Below are positions 1 to 12,779 of a DNA stretch of 64,000 bases, in pieces. A program made the position numbers and the translations under genes. Within the stretch, counting starts at the first letter, position 1. The number at the start of each line of letters is the position of its first letter. The notes beneath the pieces were generated by a model that ran no database searches, was not told where the DNA came from, and saw only the letters and a program-made list of their open reading frames with translations. This stretch comes from Haemonchus contortus (lineage: Eukaryota > Nematoda > Chromadorea > Rhabditida > Trichostrongylidae): NCBI GenBank assembly GCA_000469685.2, contig LS997566.1:42484920-42548919 (forward strand), written 5' to 3'.

Positions 1-969
1 GTGGTAGTTCTATTAGTCTAGGAGAAGGTTCTTTTCATAACAATGTTTAGAGATGTAGTTTTGGTAGGGCTATCGCCCTATCTCACCATGCCCTACTTGG
101 ACTATCTGAACCATCCACTAAGTTGGAATATACAAAAAGAAGATTCGAAATAAGCCTAGGAGATTTAGCCTATGCATTTGATCGTAGGAAGGACAGAAAT
201 GTCAGAAATTAAAGAGAAATAAATATTAAAGAACGTTCCCGAATGCATTCTCAATCAAGTAGTGAGGAAGTTGGATAGCAAGAACACTTGTGACTGAATG
301 AAAAGCCCTTGTCAAAGGGGGTAACCGGGAGATGAACGCGACTGAGACTGAGCAGGTGGCTACATCAATGCGGTCATAAGTGATTGAATAGTGAAGTTGA
401 GGTGAAAAGGTGACGGATGACCTAGGAAAAAGATGGCTGTTCGACTACGATGACAGCAACAACTATTCTCCAGCGGCCGCCAAAAAACGTGATATTTTAG
501 AAATGTAATAACCTAAAAAAAAGGATTTCAATAAAGAATGAACCAGTTGTTGCAGTAAAAATCGATTATTGATTGAACGTATCCACCGCAGAATTCGTAA
601 AAACGGAAAAATCACAAGACTTCTTCGAGTAGAGAGTCAAGCGGGGGACCACAAAAAGTCCCTAAGAGGTCTTTTATAGCAGCAAAATGACGGAATGAAC
701 GTTTGAAAAGATCTCCTGGCCTCCCTAGAAAAGAAGACCATCCAACAAGTTTAGCCTGGGTTAACTCCAGAGTCTGCCCCTTCCATCGTCAATAGAATCA
801 TTTCGCGCACTTCTAGGCTTTCATTTCTCGCAGGGACCTCCCCAGTCATAACGATTTTGATCAAGAAACTGTTCTGGGACTTCTCAACTCCCAATAAATC
901 TCAAAACCGATCAATTTCCTTCGGTACAACTGATGGACATACTTATTGCTGTTTTATGGTACGGTACAC
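1..969. other. no gene seen
   Basis: Read on both strands. I see no exon with convincing splice sites, no RNA gene and no repeat shared with the rest of the window. Only short chance frames are present. Confidence 0.4.
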
Positions 970-1215
970 AGGAAGGGTGAAGGTGGGAACGGGGTAGACC
1001 TTTTGGCACACTACTATATGTACAATGGTAGAGGACTCGGATTCATGATTCGTGCCTGCGTGGGCCAACCAAAGCTCCCATTCCACCAGATTCAGCTGAA
1101 CGGTGCCGGACTCACGGAAAAGAATAAAATCAGAGGCCATCGCATAAGACAAATTCGCATTCAAACACGTCTATGACTCTGAATGGACTTGAAATGGCAA
1201 GGCGCATATCAAAAA
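970..1215 (+). mobile_element. diverged copy of the tRNA-derived SINE
   Basis: The right half aligns with the SINE found elsewhere in the window: a GGCCAACCAAAGC block near 1,060, then a CGCATTCAAA and CTGAATGGA tail around 1,155-1,190. The promoter-bearing head is badly decayed. Two short open frames across it are by-products of the repeat. Confidence 0.45.
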
Positions 1216-2765
1216 GGGAATGATAAAAGCCTCAGGGATTCATAACTATTTTCTGATAAGAATATAAACAAAGCTCGTCAAGTGGCTCAGTGAAGTCAGA
1301 TTTTCCCTACATATTCTCGGCAAATCAAAGATCGCTAATGGCTTCAACTCACACATAGACAGATGGGGCGCTAGTTGCGGGGTTGCTAATTCGAAGCCGA
1401 TGCTTTATCGCATCCGTTGATCGGGACCGCCTGAGGCATTTCTTCGTTCTCGTTAGCCCTCTCCGTGCCCCCGTGCCGTCGACGCTAGCCGTCCGCCCAC
1501 CTCGTTTGGATCTAAACATGGCACGTGTCGACCCGCCACCATAGGTTGGCCTGCACATACGTTTGTAAAGTGAATTACGGCTGCCGTCAGAGGGGAGTTT
1601 CAAAACAGAAAAACTTCGTTAAAACGGGATTTTCCGACAAATCGACGAACCTACATATGCCTACAGAGGGGAAGTGTTGGGGCGAAAGGAACCACCAGTG
1701 AGACCACCCATGGGGGCGTGGTATTTCTGAGATGTAGGGGAGCCAGAACGGTATAAAGGGGGAGGAACTCGCTACAGGAAAGATCTAGCTTGACCAGTAA
1801 ATAAAGATAGGTTACCTTCCGATATGAAGAACGTTCCATCTTCGATGGAGCCACTTCTTTGAGTCTGGAAGGCGCCAATCCTCGGGCAGAACTGGATCAT
1901 CCAGAGGTAAGTAAAAAATGGGAAGACTAGAAAAGCGCAGAGGCTCGGGAAGCAGGAACCTTAATGGGCTCTCACATGTAAACGGACCCTTTTCTTGCAG
2001 AGCGCCTGAGTTTATTTGAGAATTGGAAGTTTATCACCCAAAAGACTCCCAATCGCCGAAGGTTATGATAGTCTTCCCTCTAGCTCTCCCGAGGACTCTT
2101 ACAAAACGATTTGGAACTGATCTTTTCCCGATCAAATGGGTAATTCTGACAGTTTAACCCCCCCCCCCCCCCTTGATCTTCTCTATTGGGAAAACTAATT
2201 GGTCTTAACGATTCATTTCGAACGTTTTTAGAAGTTTTGTTGACTTTCAGCACCCATTTTGCTAGTTTACTGTAAAGTAATTGTAACAGGAAGACCATGT
2301 GTCGCTTGGAAGCCAGAATTTTGTAGAGTAATGGCGACGGAAGGAATAAATTGAGCCCCTCCCGTTTTGTGAAAAGCGGTAGTAAGTAAAAAAACGAGCG
2401 AATCCAATCAGCAAACCAATTAATCTAATGAAGTTGGAAACCGACCATCTGGTCCCAACTTGCGAGCCATTAGTAAGCAAAAATGAGGGCCTGGGGCTAT
2501 TTGGCACCATTCGCCCGAGGGGTACCAATCGGTATACAAGTTTTCGGCCCCTAGGCGGACAACCTTATTCAGTTGAAATTCAGGAAGGGGAAATCACCGT
2601 TCTAGTCCGTGCAAGCAACGATATGCAAATTCAAAGTCGAAAGGTGGCCAAGAGTACTTTTACCCGAGCCTATCCCCCTGTTCTCCCACAGCACTGGCAC
2701 CTTGGAACAGGCCACGATTGGAACTCCGATGTTCTTTCTTCAGTTTGATCCCATATAAAAAGGTT
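1216..2765. other. no gene seen; one poly-C tract
   Basis: The only marked feature is a run of 15 C at 2,158-2,172. Open frames of 72-106 codons at 2,080-2,748 have no supporting splice sites and no recognisable motif. Confidence 0.35.
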
Positions 2766-3174
2766 CTAGAGCATGGAATCAACTTGGAGGACATCGTGAT
2801 TGGCATTGTCATACCATTTCGTTCCCTCTGGAACACTTGACCAGTATTCGATGAGGGCCACTCCCTCTACTTGCATTTTAAGCAGGGAAGCCTCATCCAG
2901 GGTTGAATAATTTACTTGCTCTTCACACCCCTTCAGGCGGCCATATAAAAAAAGCATTTTTGAGAGGACGTCATAAGTTTTTGAATGTGTCAACTGAAGT
3001 GTCAGCATGTTGGAATCGACAACTCCCTTTTCCCGTTCTGGCAGTGTTCCCAACACAATCCTGCCAATCCTACGTCTACGTCTTACTTGCAAACGCAATT
3101 TATCAGCCTGAGTAGGAGCCCAAACTCTAGCGCTCTCAGATCACAGTGAAGTAAAAGCTGGGTGAAGAGTTTCC
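2766..3174 (-). pseudogene. candidate coding block with a 26-nt frame-shifting gap (gene or pseudogene)
   Basis: On the minus strand a good acceptor (GAATTTCAG) ends at 3,175. It opens a frame of about 29 codons down to 3,087, beginning RKLFTQLLLH. A second open frame runs from 3,060 to 2,766. The two join in phase only if 3,061-3,086 is removed. That 26-nt piece has GT and AG ends (GTAAGA to GGCAG) but is shorter than any normal nematode intron. The second block includes the residues LTHSKTYDVLSKMLFLYGRL and reads like real protein. I do not recognise the family. Either this is an extremely short intron, or the gene is frameshifted and dying. The stop at 2,766 follows about 98 codons. There is no start codon or upstream exon that I can support. 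Confidence 0.3.
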
Positions 3175-3869
3175 GCCTGAAATTCTTCTGATAAGGTCAA
3201 TTATTCAACTTCCAAGGCACCGGAATTCATATCTTAAGAATACCCATGCAAAGATCCCCATGTCGGTACTAGTCAGTCAAGGCGCTCTATTCGTTGTCCA
3301 GGATTAGGTCGCTCCAGAATTGACATGGGCAGAATGCCAGTTAAGCCTAAGGAGATGGGTGATTTGGGTGAAGGAGGAAGTAACTGGAATTCAATGCCTC
3401 GTTAACTGCTGTCATGGAATTCTGGCGAAATGATCGAAAGAGGTCTCTGAGTGATCCCAAATTAGTGGTCTGGGTTCAAAGATAGCGCACAAAATGATAT
3501 CCTTATATACGGAATGCTTTGGATAGCAACTGCAAGCAGGGGAGCTCCCGGGCTTCAAGTTCTTTACAGAATACCGTCCTTCAAAGAAAAGTCTGTGGGA
3601 GAAAAAAGTTCGCTGTAACGATAAAGACCAATAAACAATTAAAAAGTTCGAGAAAAAAAATTAAAAAATAAAATACAGTATACAGATAGAAGCCAAGAAA
3701 ACCGTCGCATCAGGAATGATTGTAACCCTACACTTCAACCTGTAGAGGGATCACTCCCTGAAATAATTTGCCCATGGGTGAGGTGATCTGTATGAACAGA
3801 CAGTAACCACTACAGTAATCATTGATGAATACAAAAACTTATCTAACAAAAATACTTCAGGGATTGCTA
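3175..3869. other. no gene seen
   Basis: No supported exon or repeat was found. The right part becomes A-rich and leads into the tandem array. Confidence 0.35.
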
Positions 3870-4610
3870 GAACAACAAATAAACAGAATGAAATAGAGTT
3901 GAATAAACAAGTAAATAATGTATAAAGGGGATTAAGCGTCGTCCCTTGGTAACCTCGTATTACTATGGGAAACAAACATAATTTTCGATCGGTAATCTTA
4001 GGACACTGTTTGGGGTACTACTAAGCCAATAAATAAATAAAGTAGGGTAAAATAAACAAATAAACAACATTTAGAAGAAAAAAGGAGGATTTCTCTACCG
4101 TAATCCAGTATTTTCATGAAAAAAGGCATCATCAGCGATCGGTCATTTTATGGCATTATTTAGGGTACTGTTGACAATAAATAAACAAAATCAAATCAAG
4201 CAAAATAAACAAGTAAACAAAGTGTATATAAGAGCGAGTGGTCTTCCTACCGTAACCCGCTGTTTTCATGAAAACAAGTATCAGCTGTGGTCGGTCACTT
4301 TATGACATTATTTGGGGTACTGCTAAACCAATAAATAAACAAAATGGAATGTAATGAAAGAGACAAACAAACAACATATAAAGGGAAATAGGGGACTACC
4401 CTACCGTAACCTCGGATATTCAACAAAAACAGGCATCAGCTGTGGTCGGTAGCTTTATGACATTTGGGATACTGCTTAACCAACGATGAAGTATAGAAAA
4501 ATAAACATATAAACAATGTGTAGAGGAGAGTTAGGGATTTTTCTACCGTAATCGCAGGTTTTCATTGGAAAAACGGACTTCGGCGGTGGTCATTAGTACT
4601 GATTGAGCTA
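3870..4610. repeat. tandem array, about 4.5 units of ~150 bp
   Basis: Each unit contains three blocks in order: CTACCGTAA followed by a short GC-richer stretch; a TTTTCATGAAAA-type block, then GCATCAGC and GGTCGGTC..TTTATG; and TTTGGGGTACTGCTAA followed by runs of AATAAATAAACAAA. Copies of the TACTGYTAA block lie near 4,015, 4,170, 4,320 and 4,470. Units differ by small indels, so the array is old. It encodes no protein. Confidence 0.85.
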
Positions 4611-5418
4611 TAAATCGCCATGTATTGGCTGTAAATCAATGTGTCAGATGCCTTGGCATAACAGACACTGAAGCGACAGACGCGCATACGTAGATGTAAT
4701 AAACCACACAGACACACACACACGCATAATGCACAAACTTATCTACACCACATGCACGTAATCCAATCAACCCCAGGTAGCTGTCGATCGATTATCGATT
4801 GACCTGGCATCAAAGTTACCGTATGACTTAGGGGCTCACACCTACTAATTGAATGTTGTTCTGTTTTTTGGATTTGGCATGCCAGAAAACTGGTAATTCC
4901 TCCGCAGGGTGAAGGCATGAGATGGAAGTGTACTATGAGGGCTACTCAAGATACTTTAGGGACCAATTCCATTCCCCAAGGGAGCTTGAGAATTAAGGAA
5001 GCTCGCGGTTTTCGCAGAGTTTATCTGTCTACTCACCTTCAATCTAGGAAGACTTCTTCTTGATTGAAGGTTCATGGGCACTATAACTCATTCATGGAAT
5101 TTTTACGGTATTAAACAAACATACTTGCGTCTTTAAACTGGTAATAAGGCCACACCTTAGAAAGCTGTTTTTTTTCATAGAAATGTTTTTGTTTACACTG
5201 AATTTAACTATCCTCAGTAGGAAAAATATAGACAGTATCAGCTACCGGAATGGTTTTGGTCCTTCGGAAGGTGTTTTTCCCATTGAGACAACTTCCATAG
5301 AGGTTCCAGGGTGATACAGTTTGTGCTCAAAACTCATTCTGAGGTCTACCAGACACTAATGAAAGTCGATCGTACAGTAGACACAACTTGTGTAAAGTTG
5401 GATTATGGTAATGGTTGG
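4611..5418. other. no gene seen; short CA-rich stretch
   Basis: A short CACACACA-rich stretch lies near 4,708-4,725. No exons or mobile-element ends were recognised. Confidence 0.35.
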
Positions 5419-5690
5419 GCGGAAGTGGTGTAGTAACAAAGAGCGCACTATCATACACGAATAGCCACGCGTTTGGATCCCGGATCGACATCCGCCTAAG
5501 TCAACTGAGCCATTCCTACCTCCGGAGTCGGTTAATACTTATTCGGGAGGACAAAAACATGGACTTGTACATCGGCCGCCCACCACCTGCCCGTGTATCG
5601 GCACATACGCATTCAAATAACCATTACGATTCTGAATGGAGGTCGAATGCGTTGGCGCATCCCTCAGACGGAAGGAAGGGGAAGAAGCGA
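5419..5690 (+). mobile_element. tRNA-derived SINE, moderately diverged
   Basis: The copy starts with GCGGAAGTGGTGTAGT. It carries a decayed B box (GTTTGGATCCC), the CGGATCGACATCCGCC junction, the TACATCGG block and the CTGAATGGAGGTCGAATGCG tail. It matches the full-length copy at 36,972-37,272 along its length. Confidence 0.85.
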
Positions 5691-6085
5691 ATCGTTATCG
5701 TTTAAGAAGAAATATGTGAATTTTCATTTCCAATTACGGGTAATGAGTAACTACAATGAAGGTTTCAGGTAATGATAACGAAAACAGTGAGCTATCAACA
5801 GCTATACCGAATAATTGTCTATACCGAATAACTGTACCAGTTCTCTGATTATCCAAAGAGAAACATCGAAAATTCAAGTGGCCGCAGTCTGGAAGCCTAG
5901 TCACCAAAATTAACACCATGTTCTCTAGAAGCGATCAGAACTCATGGAAGATCAAAGGGGTTTTTCCCGAACGTTCGCTGTGTTGGTGTTCCTTTCGAAT
6001 CCATTCCTGACAGAAATTAATTTTCATTCGTATAGTGCCTTTTTGACATTACAGTACCTCGTCACAAACTCGTTTGGTTCTTTAG

Positions 6086-6560
6086 TTAAAGGCACAGTTC
6101 ACGATAATTTTGAGGTACCCTTTTTAGGTTGAAAAGGGAAGTGTTGATGTAGAGGAGTACATTGGTGGCGAAGGAAGCGAGAAAATCCGCCTACTTCGAG
6201 CTTTTTAAAAGTAGTGGAAGTGGAGGTTGTACGAGATCACCGCGACAGGAATGGTATGTAAGGGGTTTTCGGACGAGATTTAACTTGCTCTCATCGTGCA
6301 AAGAGCTGACTACATCAAAGCATAACTGTCCGGAATTGCCTTTCTCCGTCGCTAGGGTCATGACGAGTTATTTGAACTTCCTACATTGGTTCCTTTATGA
6401 ATGGTGCAGCCTCGCTGTTAAGACTCGTCCATTAGGGGTGTGGCATTCACACGATACAATCTCTGGTCCCTTATTGTGCCCCATCCAGCACGTTCTCGCC
6501 CTCAAAACGACAGGTATAGTATAAGGGAAGCCTCGAATTCATACTAAAGGGGAATCTGAG
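6086..6560 (+). mobile_element. TTAA-associated repeat, copy 1
   Basis: The copy begins at a TTAA (6,086-6,089) followed by AGGCACAGTTCACGATAA. The body (GAGGTTGTACGAGATCACC, then GACGAGATTTAACTTGC and AAAGAGCTGACTAC) is shared with 18,263-18,750. I see no matching inverted end nearby, so it is probably truncated. The open frames inside it are repeat-derived. Confidence 0.65.
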
Positions 6561-6734
6561 AAATCATTTTTATCGTGACGTGTGTCTTTAAGTCTGAATA
6601 CAAAATTCCTTTCCTGAGTACAAAATGAATTTTTTGTGTGGCTGAACATTTTCCAGCCTGAAACGGCCACTAAACTTATCCACTTATGTCGTAGTCCATG
6701 TAAGGCCAAAGTTCAAAGGTGTTGCTAGACAAAG

Positions 6735-7016
6735 TGTTCGGGCATTGACCAATTCCGTCTGAGGCTTGCGCCTCCGCACTTGACTTCAATTTAGACTCGT
6801 GATGGCGTAATGAACACATATGCCACCCATTCAATAAATAGCGTTGGCCAACCGATGTACAAATCAGTGCTTCATCCTCCCAGATGAGTCTGGTAACATT
6901 GAACCGACCCCAAAGGATTGAAGGTTTAGTCGGTCCAAACGGAGATCGATTCAGGATTCGAACCCATACCATGCGCGTGTGGCAGTGCGCCACCTGCCGC
7001 TGCACCATCTCTACTG
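6735..7016 (-). mobile_element. tRNA-derived SINE, reverse orientation
   Basis: Read on the minus strand it has the head with a B-box-like GGGTTCGAATCC, the GGCCAAC block, CTGGGAGGATGAAGCACTGA and the ATGTGTTCATTACGCCA tail. It is diverged but co-linear with the other copies. Confidence 0.8.
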
Positions 7017-7654
7017 GATAAAGGTTTCATTTATTTACCGGAAATGCGATACAGGGAAAGAATAAGCATACAGTAATCAATCAATAGAATGAGAAATTTA
7101 AAAAAAACAGAGTCGAAACTCGAATAGGAAAACGAAACAGGTGGCAGAAGAGAGGGCAGAAAGGGGGACCTCGGTAGAGAAGGGCAGTTGGGAGTCAACA
7201 CCTCAAATCGCAAAAGTCAAAAGTGGCTCCGAATAAGTCCGTCAACTTCATGAATGTCCACAAATATTAAATCAAGTCAGGGAATTGGAAATATTTTCCA
7301 AATTGGAGAAAAAAATCAAGGCAATCAATCGACAAAAACAACAACATCACGGCCAAAAGTCCCTTCGAGGTGACCGCATTGGAACTGGGTCGTTGCTCGA
7401 GGCAACCGCCACGGAGACTCGTAGAGCACTTTGACCAAATAAATAAATAAAATGAAATAAATAGTGAATAAGTGTTTGCCACAAACAATAATATAAAATA
7501 AATATATATTTATACTCAGTAAACAAAAATTAATATGAAGAGATAAGTAAAAAGTAATCGAGTGAACAAAGTTAAAACAGTAAGAGTAAAGGATAAAGTT
7601 TTTCAGCTTATGTTCTAAGGTTAGATCAATTTTTTAGCTATTCGAACACGTCTT
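7017..7654. other. AT-rich, no gene seen
   Basis: The stretch is rich in AATAAATAAA-type sequence, especially at 7,438-7,530. No supported exon was found. Confidence 0.35.
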
Positions 7655-7909
7655 TGAGATGCGCCAGGCAAACAACTCCCTATCTAATCGTATTCATGTT
7701 TGAATGCGTATGTGGCCTATGCATTGACTCGCGATGGTCAACTGATTTTCAATGCGCTGATTCTGCCCTCCCGGACGAGTTTTGAAGCAATTAACTGAGC
7801 CTAGAGGGATGGGAGGCTTGGTGAAATTAGCGGCTGCTGATCGGAGACTCGATCCTTTGACCAAGCATGCGTGATAGTTTGCTACTTGCCGTTACACCAC
7901 CTCCGCCTC
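7655..7909 (-). mobile_element. tRNA-derived SINE, reverse orientation
   Basis: It ends (minus-strand 5' end) at GAGGCGGAGGTGGTGTAACGGCAAGTAGC near 7,909. It continues through a decayed B box and the GGGAGGGCAGAATC block to the GAATGCG tail. Confidence 0.8.
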
Positions 7910-10571
7910 ACATGAAGTAATGGAAGCTCAGAAATAAACAAACTAAACAAGTAAATAATAATACAAAGAAGGGAGAGGGAAATAGTGACCAACGAATCAA
8001 GATTGGGCGAACGAAGAACTGATTGGGATAGGGGGAGAGGGCGGAGGGTAGGGGGCATTTAAGCATTCCAAGGAACTCATGCGCCAGTGAAAAGTGCAGA
8101 ATTAATATTAAGAAAGCCCTGTACTTCATCTTATCGCACCTGCCATATGATGACGTTCAGAATTGTAGCGATTCAAAAAAAGAATGAAAAGCATGCAAAA
8201 GTGCATTCCAAATCAATGGGTGGCCTAATATGTAGATTGGGTTTGGCGTTCTCTCTGAGAAAAACTGGTGAGACTGGGCGTGCTCGTCCTGAGGTGTTCT
8301 GAACGGCAAGAGGGTAACCTGGTGGGCTACAACAACTGCAAAGAAAACAGAGAAGAGACGGATGTGGAATGAGCACAGCAATGAAGCGTCATCGCAGATG
8401 ACAGTTGTTGAGATGTCATCACTAAGATCCCACAGCCATAACGTCCAGCTATGACAGGGGTGGTCGCTGCTGCCTACCTTTCCACAGCACTACCCGATTG
8501 CCATAGATTTTCCGTTCGAATAAAAATGGGAGATGAAAATCAGCAGAAATGTCTACGAAAATTGGAAATATTAGAACTTCGCTGGCGAAAACAAACATTC
8601 AATAAAATATCGACTTTAAATTTAAATATATGTATGTAATTATGCATCAAAAACGCTCACCAGGTATGACTCACCGAGTGATTGTTATACTCAAAAAAAG
8701 GCCATTTGGTATTGCCAAAGTTAAAGCCTTCCCGAACATAGATATGCCATTCTCTCAGGGAATGGGGCCAGACTTGAGCAGTTCGAAAGGTACAGTACGC
8801 GACTGAATGAGATTACTCAAATGTAGGGATTCATGATTTCTGAAAAGCCCACATAGGCATTCCCAGAGAGGGAAGCCCCTAGATAGGGTTCAATAGGACT
8901 AACAAGTGAATCCCACGCCCAGTGCCAATCGATTGTCCTGAAAAGGACGAGTTCAACTGCCTCGTGGAGGCTGAAATCATTCAGAATGGAGCACCTTTAC
9001 TGTAAATTCGGTCAATTGATACACGTTAATAGTCAACGTACTTGCTCTGCAGCGACTGGAACCTCTGAAAGCTCGTCCGAACACATTACCTACTATTACA
9101 AACTCGTCCAAACATAGGGAGGATTAGTTCAAAAAAGACTCTACGCTAAAGAACCTCAACCAATTTCCTGGTTTTAAACCCTACTAACGAAGTACTGCCT
9201 TACATCATCAGTTTTGTCCTGTAACCCAATAAAGACACATGGAATTAGTGCGAATTGCGCCACAAAGGGCAAAGGCTATTCTTGTACTTTTTGTCTTGAT
9301 AATAATTAGGTTACCATCGTAAAACTTCATCGGGGCACTGATTTCGGCACAACAACTCAGCACGGGCCACCCACTGTCTAGCCCTACCTGGGAATTTCCT
9401 GTAGCTGATAAGGAAGATTTATCACTGAGGGTTCCATCTGAGTGGGGTAAAGAGTTCAGTGTCCCTTCAGCAGAACAACTCGAGCTCGTTGATGGAACTC
9501 TGTGACAGTGGCCATCGGGACTCCAAATGGCACCTCCTGTCTCACTACATTCAAAAGCCGGTCACAACACTCGGTGTTTACGGATATCAGAAGACGTCAG
9601 AAGCGTCTAAGAGCGTATAACCTCGTTGGTATTCAGAAGGATTAGATAGGCGCAAATCGAGAGGCCTCATTTATTGGGGCAGAAGTCAAAAACGCCTAGG
9701 CATTTGGACAACAATTAAACCCGCCGGACCTAATTACCATAGGAATTGAGTACCGTTAATTGCTTTGCGCTTCTCTATCTCTGTCAATGGCATATCGCTC
9801 GAATATGTACACTTCTATTACCGAACGTGAGAGTCGAAATGGGCAGGAACATTTCCAGGCGGTTCCCCCACACAGAAACGATAAGAAGAAAGGGAAGAAG
9901 AGAGAGAGGAAAAGATGAACTCTTCATTGAAAAGTAGACGTTTCAAGAAGCAGAGGTGGAAGAAGTGGTAAAAGTCGCTGCCGTAGGCGGACTTCATAAA
10001 TGAAATTCCAGACAGGAACTTGCCCAATCGCCCCGTATTAAGATTTGCATAACCTCGGCGTCGGTCAACTAGTAAAGCACTTGTCTGGGGAAGTAAAAGC
10101 ACTGACTTTTACATTCAAACTAACTTTTCCAGCAGGTACCCAAATGCTTCGAAAAAGCTAGTTCAATTCAGTCTGAATAAAATCGAAATAAATCAATTAT
10201 TGATCGAATTACCAAATTGCTTATTAGCATTGGAAGTGCATCATCACAAAATGAAAATGAAAATCAATCGAAATTGAAAGTCGGAATTTTTGCCTTATCC
10301 TACCCATATTTCAAGATGCGCCATGCATTCCATACATGGACAGCATCGCAGAGCATTTAGCTGGATGCCTGCAACGAGAAAGTTTCCTTTCAAAAAGCCG
10401 TTAACATAGAGACCAGTGCTGGTACCATCCCACGACTAGTCCAAGACCAGATGAATAACTGTGAGACGGGAGGTTCTAGTGGACTGCGCTGATCGATATG
10501 AATTCTTATTCAACTGTCATGGCCCCAAGCTTCAGCTCACAGGAGTGTCAAAAGGTATAAGGAGAAGAAAG
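7910..10571. other. no gene seen
   Basis: About 2.7 kb with only short frames on either strand. A few AG acceptors (for example minus strand at 8,970) open 25-30 codons but lack a paired donor or a recognisable product. No repeat shared with the rest of the window was found. Confidence 0.35.
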
Positions 10572-10818
10572 GGGTGTGGTGCATTAGGAAAGAAGTGGTC
10601 GCGTCGCGGTGAGAGGGGCGTCGCGCGCGAAAGAGTGTAGCAGGTTGCAGCAGTAGGTTAGAAATACAAGAATAAAAGTACTAATAGTAGAATTGTGCAT
10701 AAAACAATGATCACATATCGATTGAGCTGTATGAAGTATGCTAGAGCTGTAATGACGGTCCGCGACAGCCGCGTGCGGCGAATCGATCACCCATAATCGT
10801 TCCTAACGCCCGTCTCCC
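10572..10818 (-). mobile_element. 247-bp MITE, family A, with 9-bp target duplication
   Basis: The element runs from GGGTGTGGTGCATTAGGAA to TTCCTAACGCCCGTCTCCC. Its ends are imperfect inverted repeats around the core GCGTTAGGAACGA. It is flanked on both sides by AGAAGAAAG (10,563-10,571 and 10,819-10,827), a perfect 9-bp target duplication. Short ends and 9-bp duplications are the pattern of Mutator-like (MULE) non-autonomous elements. Three more copies occur at 39,188, 57,183 and 59,599, all in the opposite orientation. Confidence 0.92.
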
Positions 10819-11034
10819 AGAAGAAAGGGACGGTAGAAAGGATTGGCCCATTTTTCCTGGGTCTTCGCTCACCAACTCGCCGTTTTCATTCAGGTTTTTT
10901 TCGAACTTTCCTTGCCATTATAAAATCGCTTCGAAAATCAATTAGTATATTGAATTGTGGTAGACGTAACAAGAAAAGAGCGAGTATATCCACTTGGAAG
11001 TTTTTCTAGCATATTCAGAACGTTGATGAGCTGA

Positions 11035-11325
11035 GATAGTGTAGTGGCAAGTGGCGCACTATGTCAGACACACGGTCAGGGGTTCGATCAAGGACCGATA
11101 TCTGCCTAGGTCAACCAAGCCTTCCATCTCTCCGGGGTCGGGTTATTGGTACCAGACTCGTCTGGGAGGATGAAAGCAGTGACTTGTACATCGTCTGGCC
11201 ACCGCAAGTCACTGTATAGGCCACATACGCACACAATAGGCCACTACGACTCTGAATGGAAGTCGAGTGCGGGGGCGCATCCCTCAGACGGGATTGATTA
11301 ACGCTCCAAGACTTCAATCCTTCCA
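11035..11325 (+). mobile_element. tRNA-derived SINE, near full length
   Basis: It contains the GTAGTGGCAAGTGGCGCAC A-box region, a B box with one lost base (GGGGTTCGATC), GCCTAGGTCAACCAAGCC, TGGTACCAGACTCGTCTGGG, the CCACCGCAAGTCACTGTATA block and the CGGGATTGATTAACGC tail. Confidence 0.92.
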
Positions 11326-11597
11326 ATAAAAGACTACACCGGAATGAGTACTTGCATGAATGGGAACTTGATACTACCACGGAATAATTGAAAAGGTTGA
11401 ATAGCAAACAGCAATTCTCCCCGAACGAGAGTTTTTTCAAGTCGGTAGAATATAGAAGAAAACAGATATGTAGCAGAGATAATGGCTAACCGCTTTTTGA
11501 GAATGCCTACAAAGCTTGGATAACACCTGGGAATACACACGAAAACAAAACCTTGGAACCTGTAATATTTCAAAATATCTATTTCTAGTGAGCATCT

Positions 11598-11890
11598 TCG
11601 GCGGAAGTGGTGTGATGGCACGCAGCATACTATGACGCATGCATGAACCGGGGATCGAATCCTGGATCGATATCCGCCCAGGCCAACCGCACCTTCCATC
11701 CGTCCGGTGTCAGTGAATTGGTACCAGATTCTTCTGGGAGGATAAAAGCACTGACTCGCACATCGTCTGGCCAAACTAAGTCATTGTATAGGTTGCAGTC
11801 AAAGTGCCACTACGATTGTGAATGGAGGTCGAATGCGGGGCGAATTCTCGGAACGGGATTGATTTATGCCAAACGCTTAAGGCTCCATTA
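11598..11890 (+). mobile_element. tRNA-derived SINE, near full length
   Basis: The head is GGCGGAAGTGGTGTGATGGC, with B box GGGATCGAATCC, and the tail reads CGGGATTGATTTATGCC. It lies about 270 bp downstream of another SINE in the same orientation. The 146-codon open frame on the minus strand across this pair is an artefact of the repeats. Confidence 0.9.
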
Positions 11891-12779
11891 GGCATTTTAG
11901 AAGTGCACCAATTTCAGATCTCGAAAATCGGTTGAAAACTCTGAAAATCAATGAGCGCACTGGGAAGACTGGCTGGCTTCCATGAAGAGAAGGAACGAAA
12001 TCGGCCTTGTTCCCTCGATTGGAATTGACAGCTCACTTTTTTCTTAACTAATAAAGGTCCCACTACAAACTAAATTGAAAGAATCTTGGAAGTAAAAAGT
12101 TCTGCACTTCATTCTAATGTGGTTCTCCCTCTGGGACCAACCGGAAATGATTGATTTTATCGATTAAAAGCACACCCAATAATCGATAATCAGAAATACT
12201 GACGGGTATACGAGCACATGGAGAACGCCAGCCGCCCACCATATCCCCGTCCGTCAGGGCAAGTATGTGAAAACATGGTACTTAGGCTGATTGAATTCCA
12301 AGAGAGCAACTCTCAACCTCTTGTCGCCTGCTCGTCACTCATTCATGTCCTTTGCTAACTCCTCACTGCTAGAGCAAGATGTCTTAGGAAAAACGAGAAT
12401 TTACCGGGGCGGTATAACGTCATGACAAGGGTGTGTAGTGAACAAAGGAGTAGCTATCACCTGACTACAGGTAAGCGCTTACTTGGGGAGGTGCAGAGGC
12501 GAGCTGGACCCTCCACATGCACCCAGGCACTTGCTCAGGACTGAACCTCGGCATGACCCCCCCCCCCCACTCACGCCAGGTGAGCCTTTCCTTTCTCACC
12601 GGCACGATGTCCTTCTCCGGTGATGATCCGAATTGAGAACTTTTGTTTGACTGCTGCCTTTTTTTGTTGAAATTCGCGATGAGTAAGTAACAACAAGGTT
12701 GACGTGTGGGCAAAACCTGGGCTTTAGACGGGGCTTGAACTAGAATTTAAGCTTTTGGAGGTAGCCCATTTTATGTCGG
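11891..12779. other. no gene seen; one poly-C tract
   Basis: A run of 12 C lies at 12,557-12,568. No supported exon was found. Confidence 0.35.

Noticed and set aside
3870..4610. possible CRISPR-like array
   Set aside because: Units are directly adjacent and diverge along their whole length. There are no conserved repeats with unique spacers, and this is eukaryotic DNA.
11334..11774. 146-codon minus-strand frame
   Set aside because: It runs through two adjacent SINE copies and has no domain or splice support.
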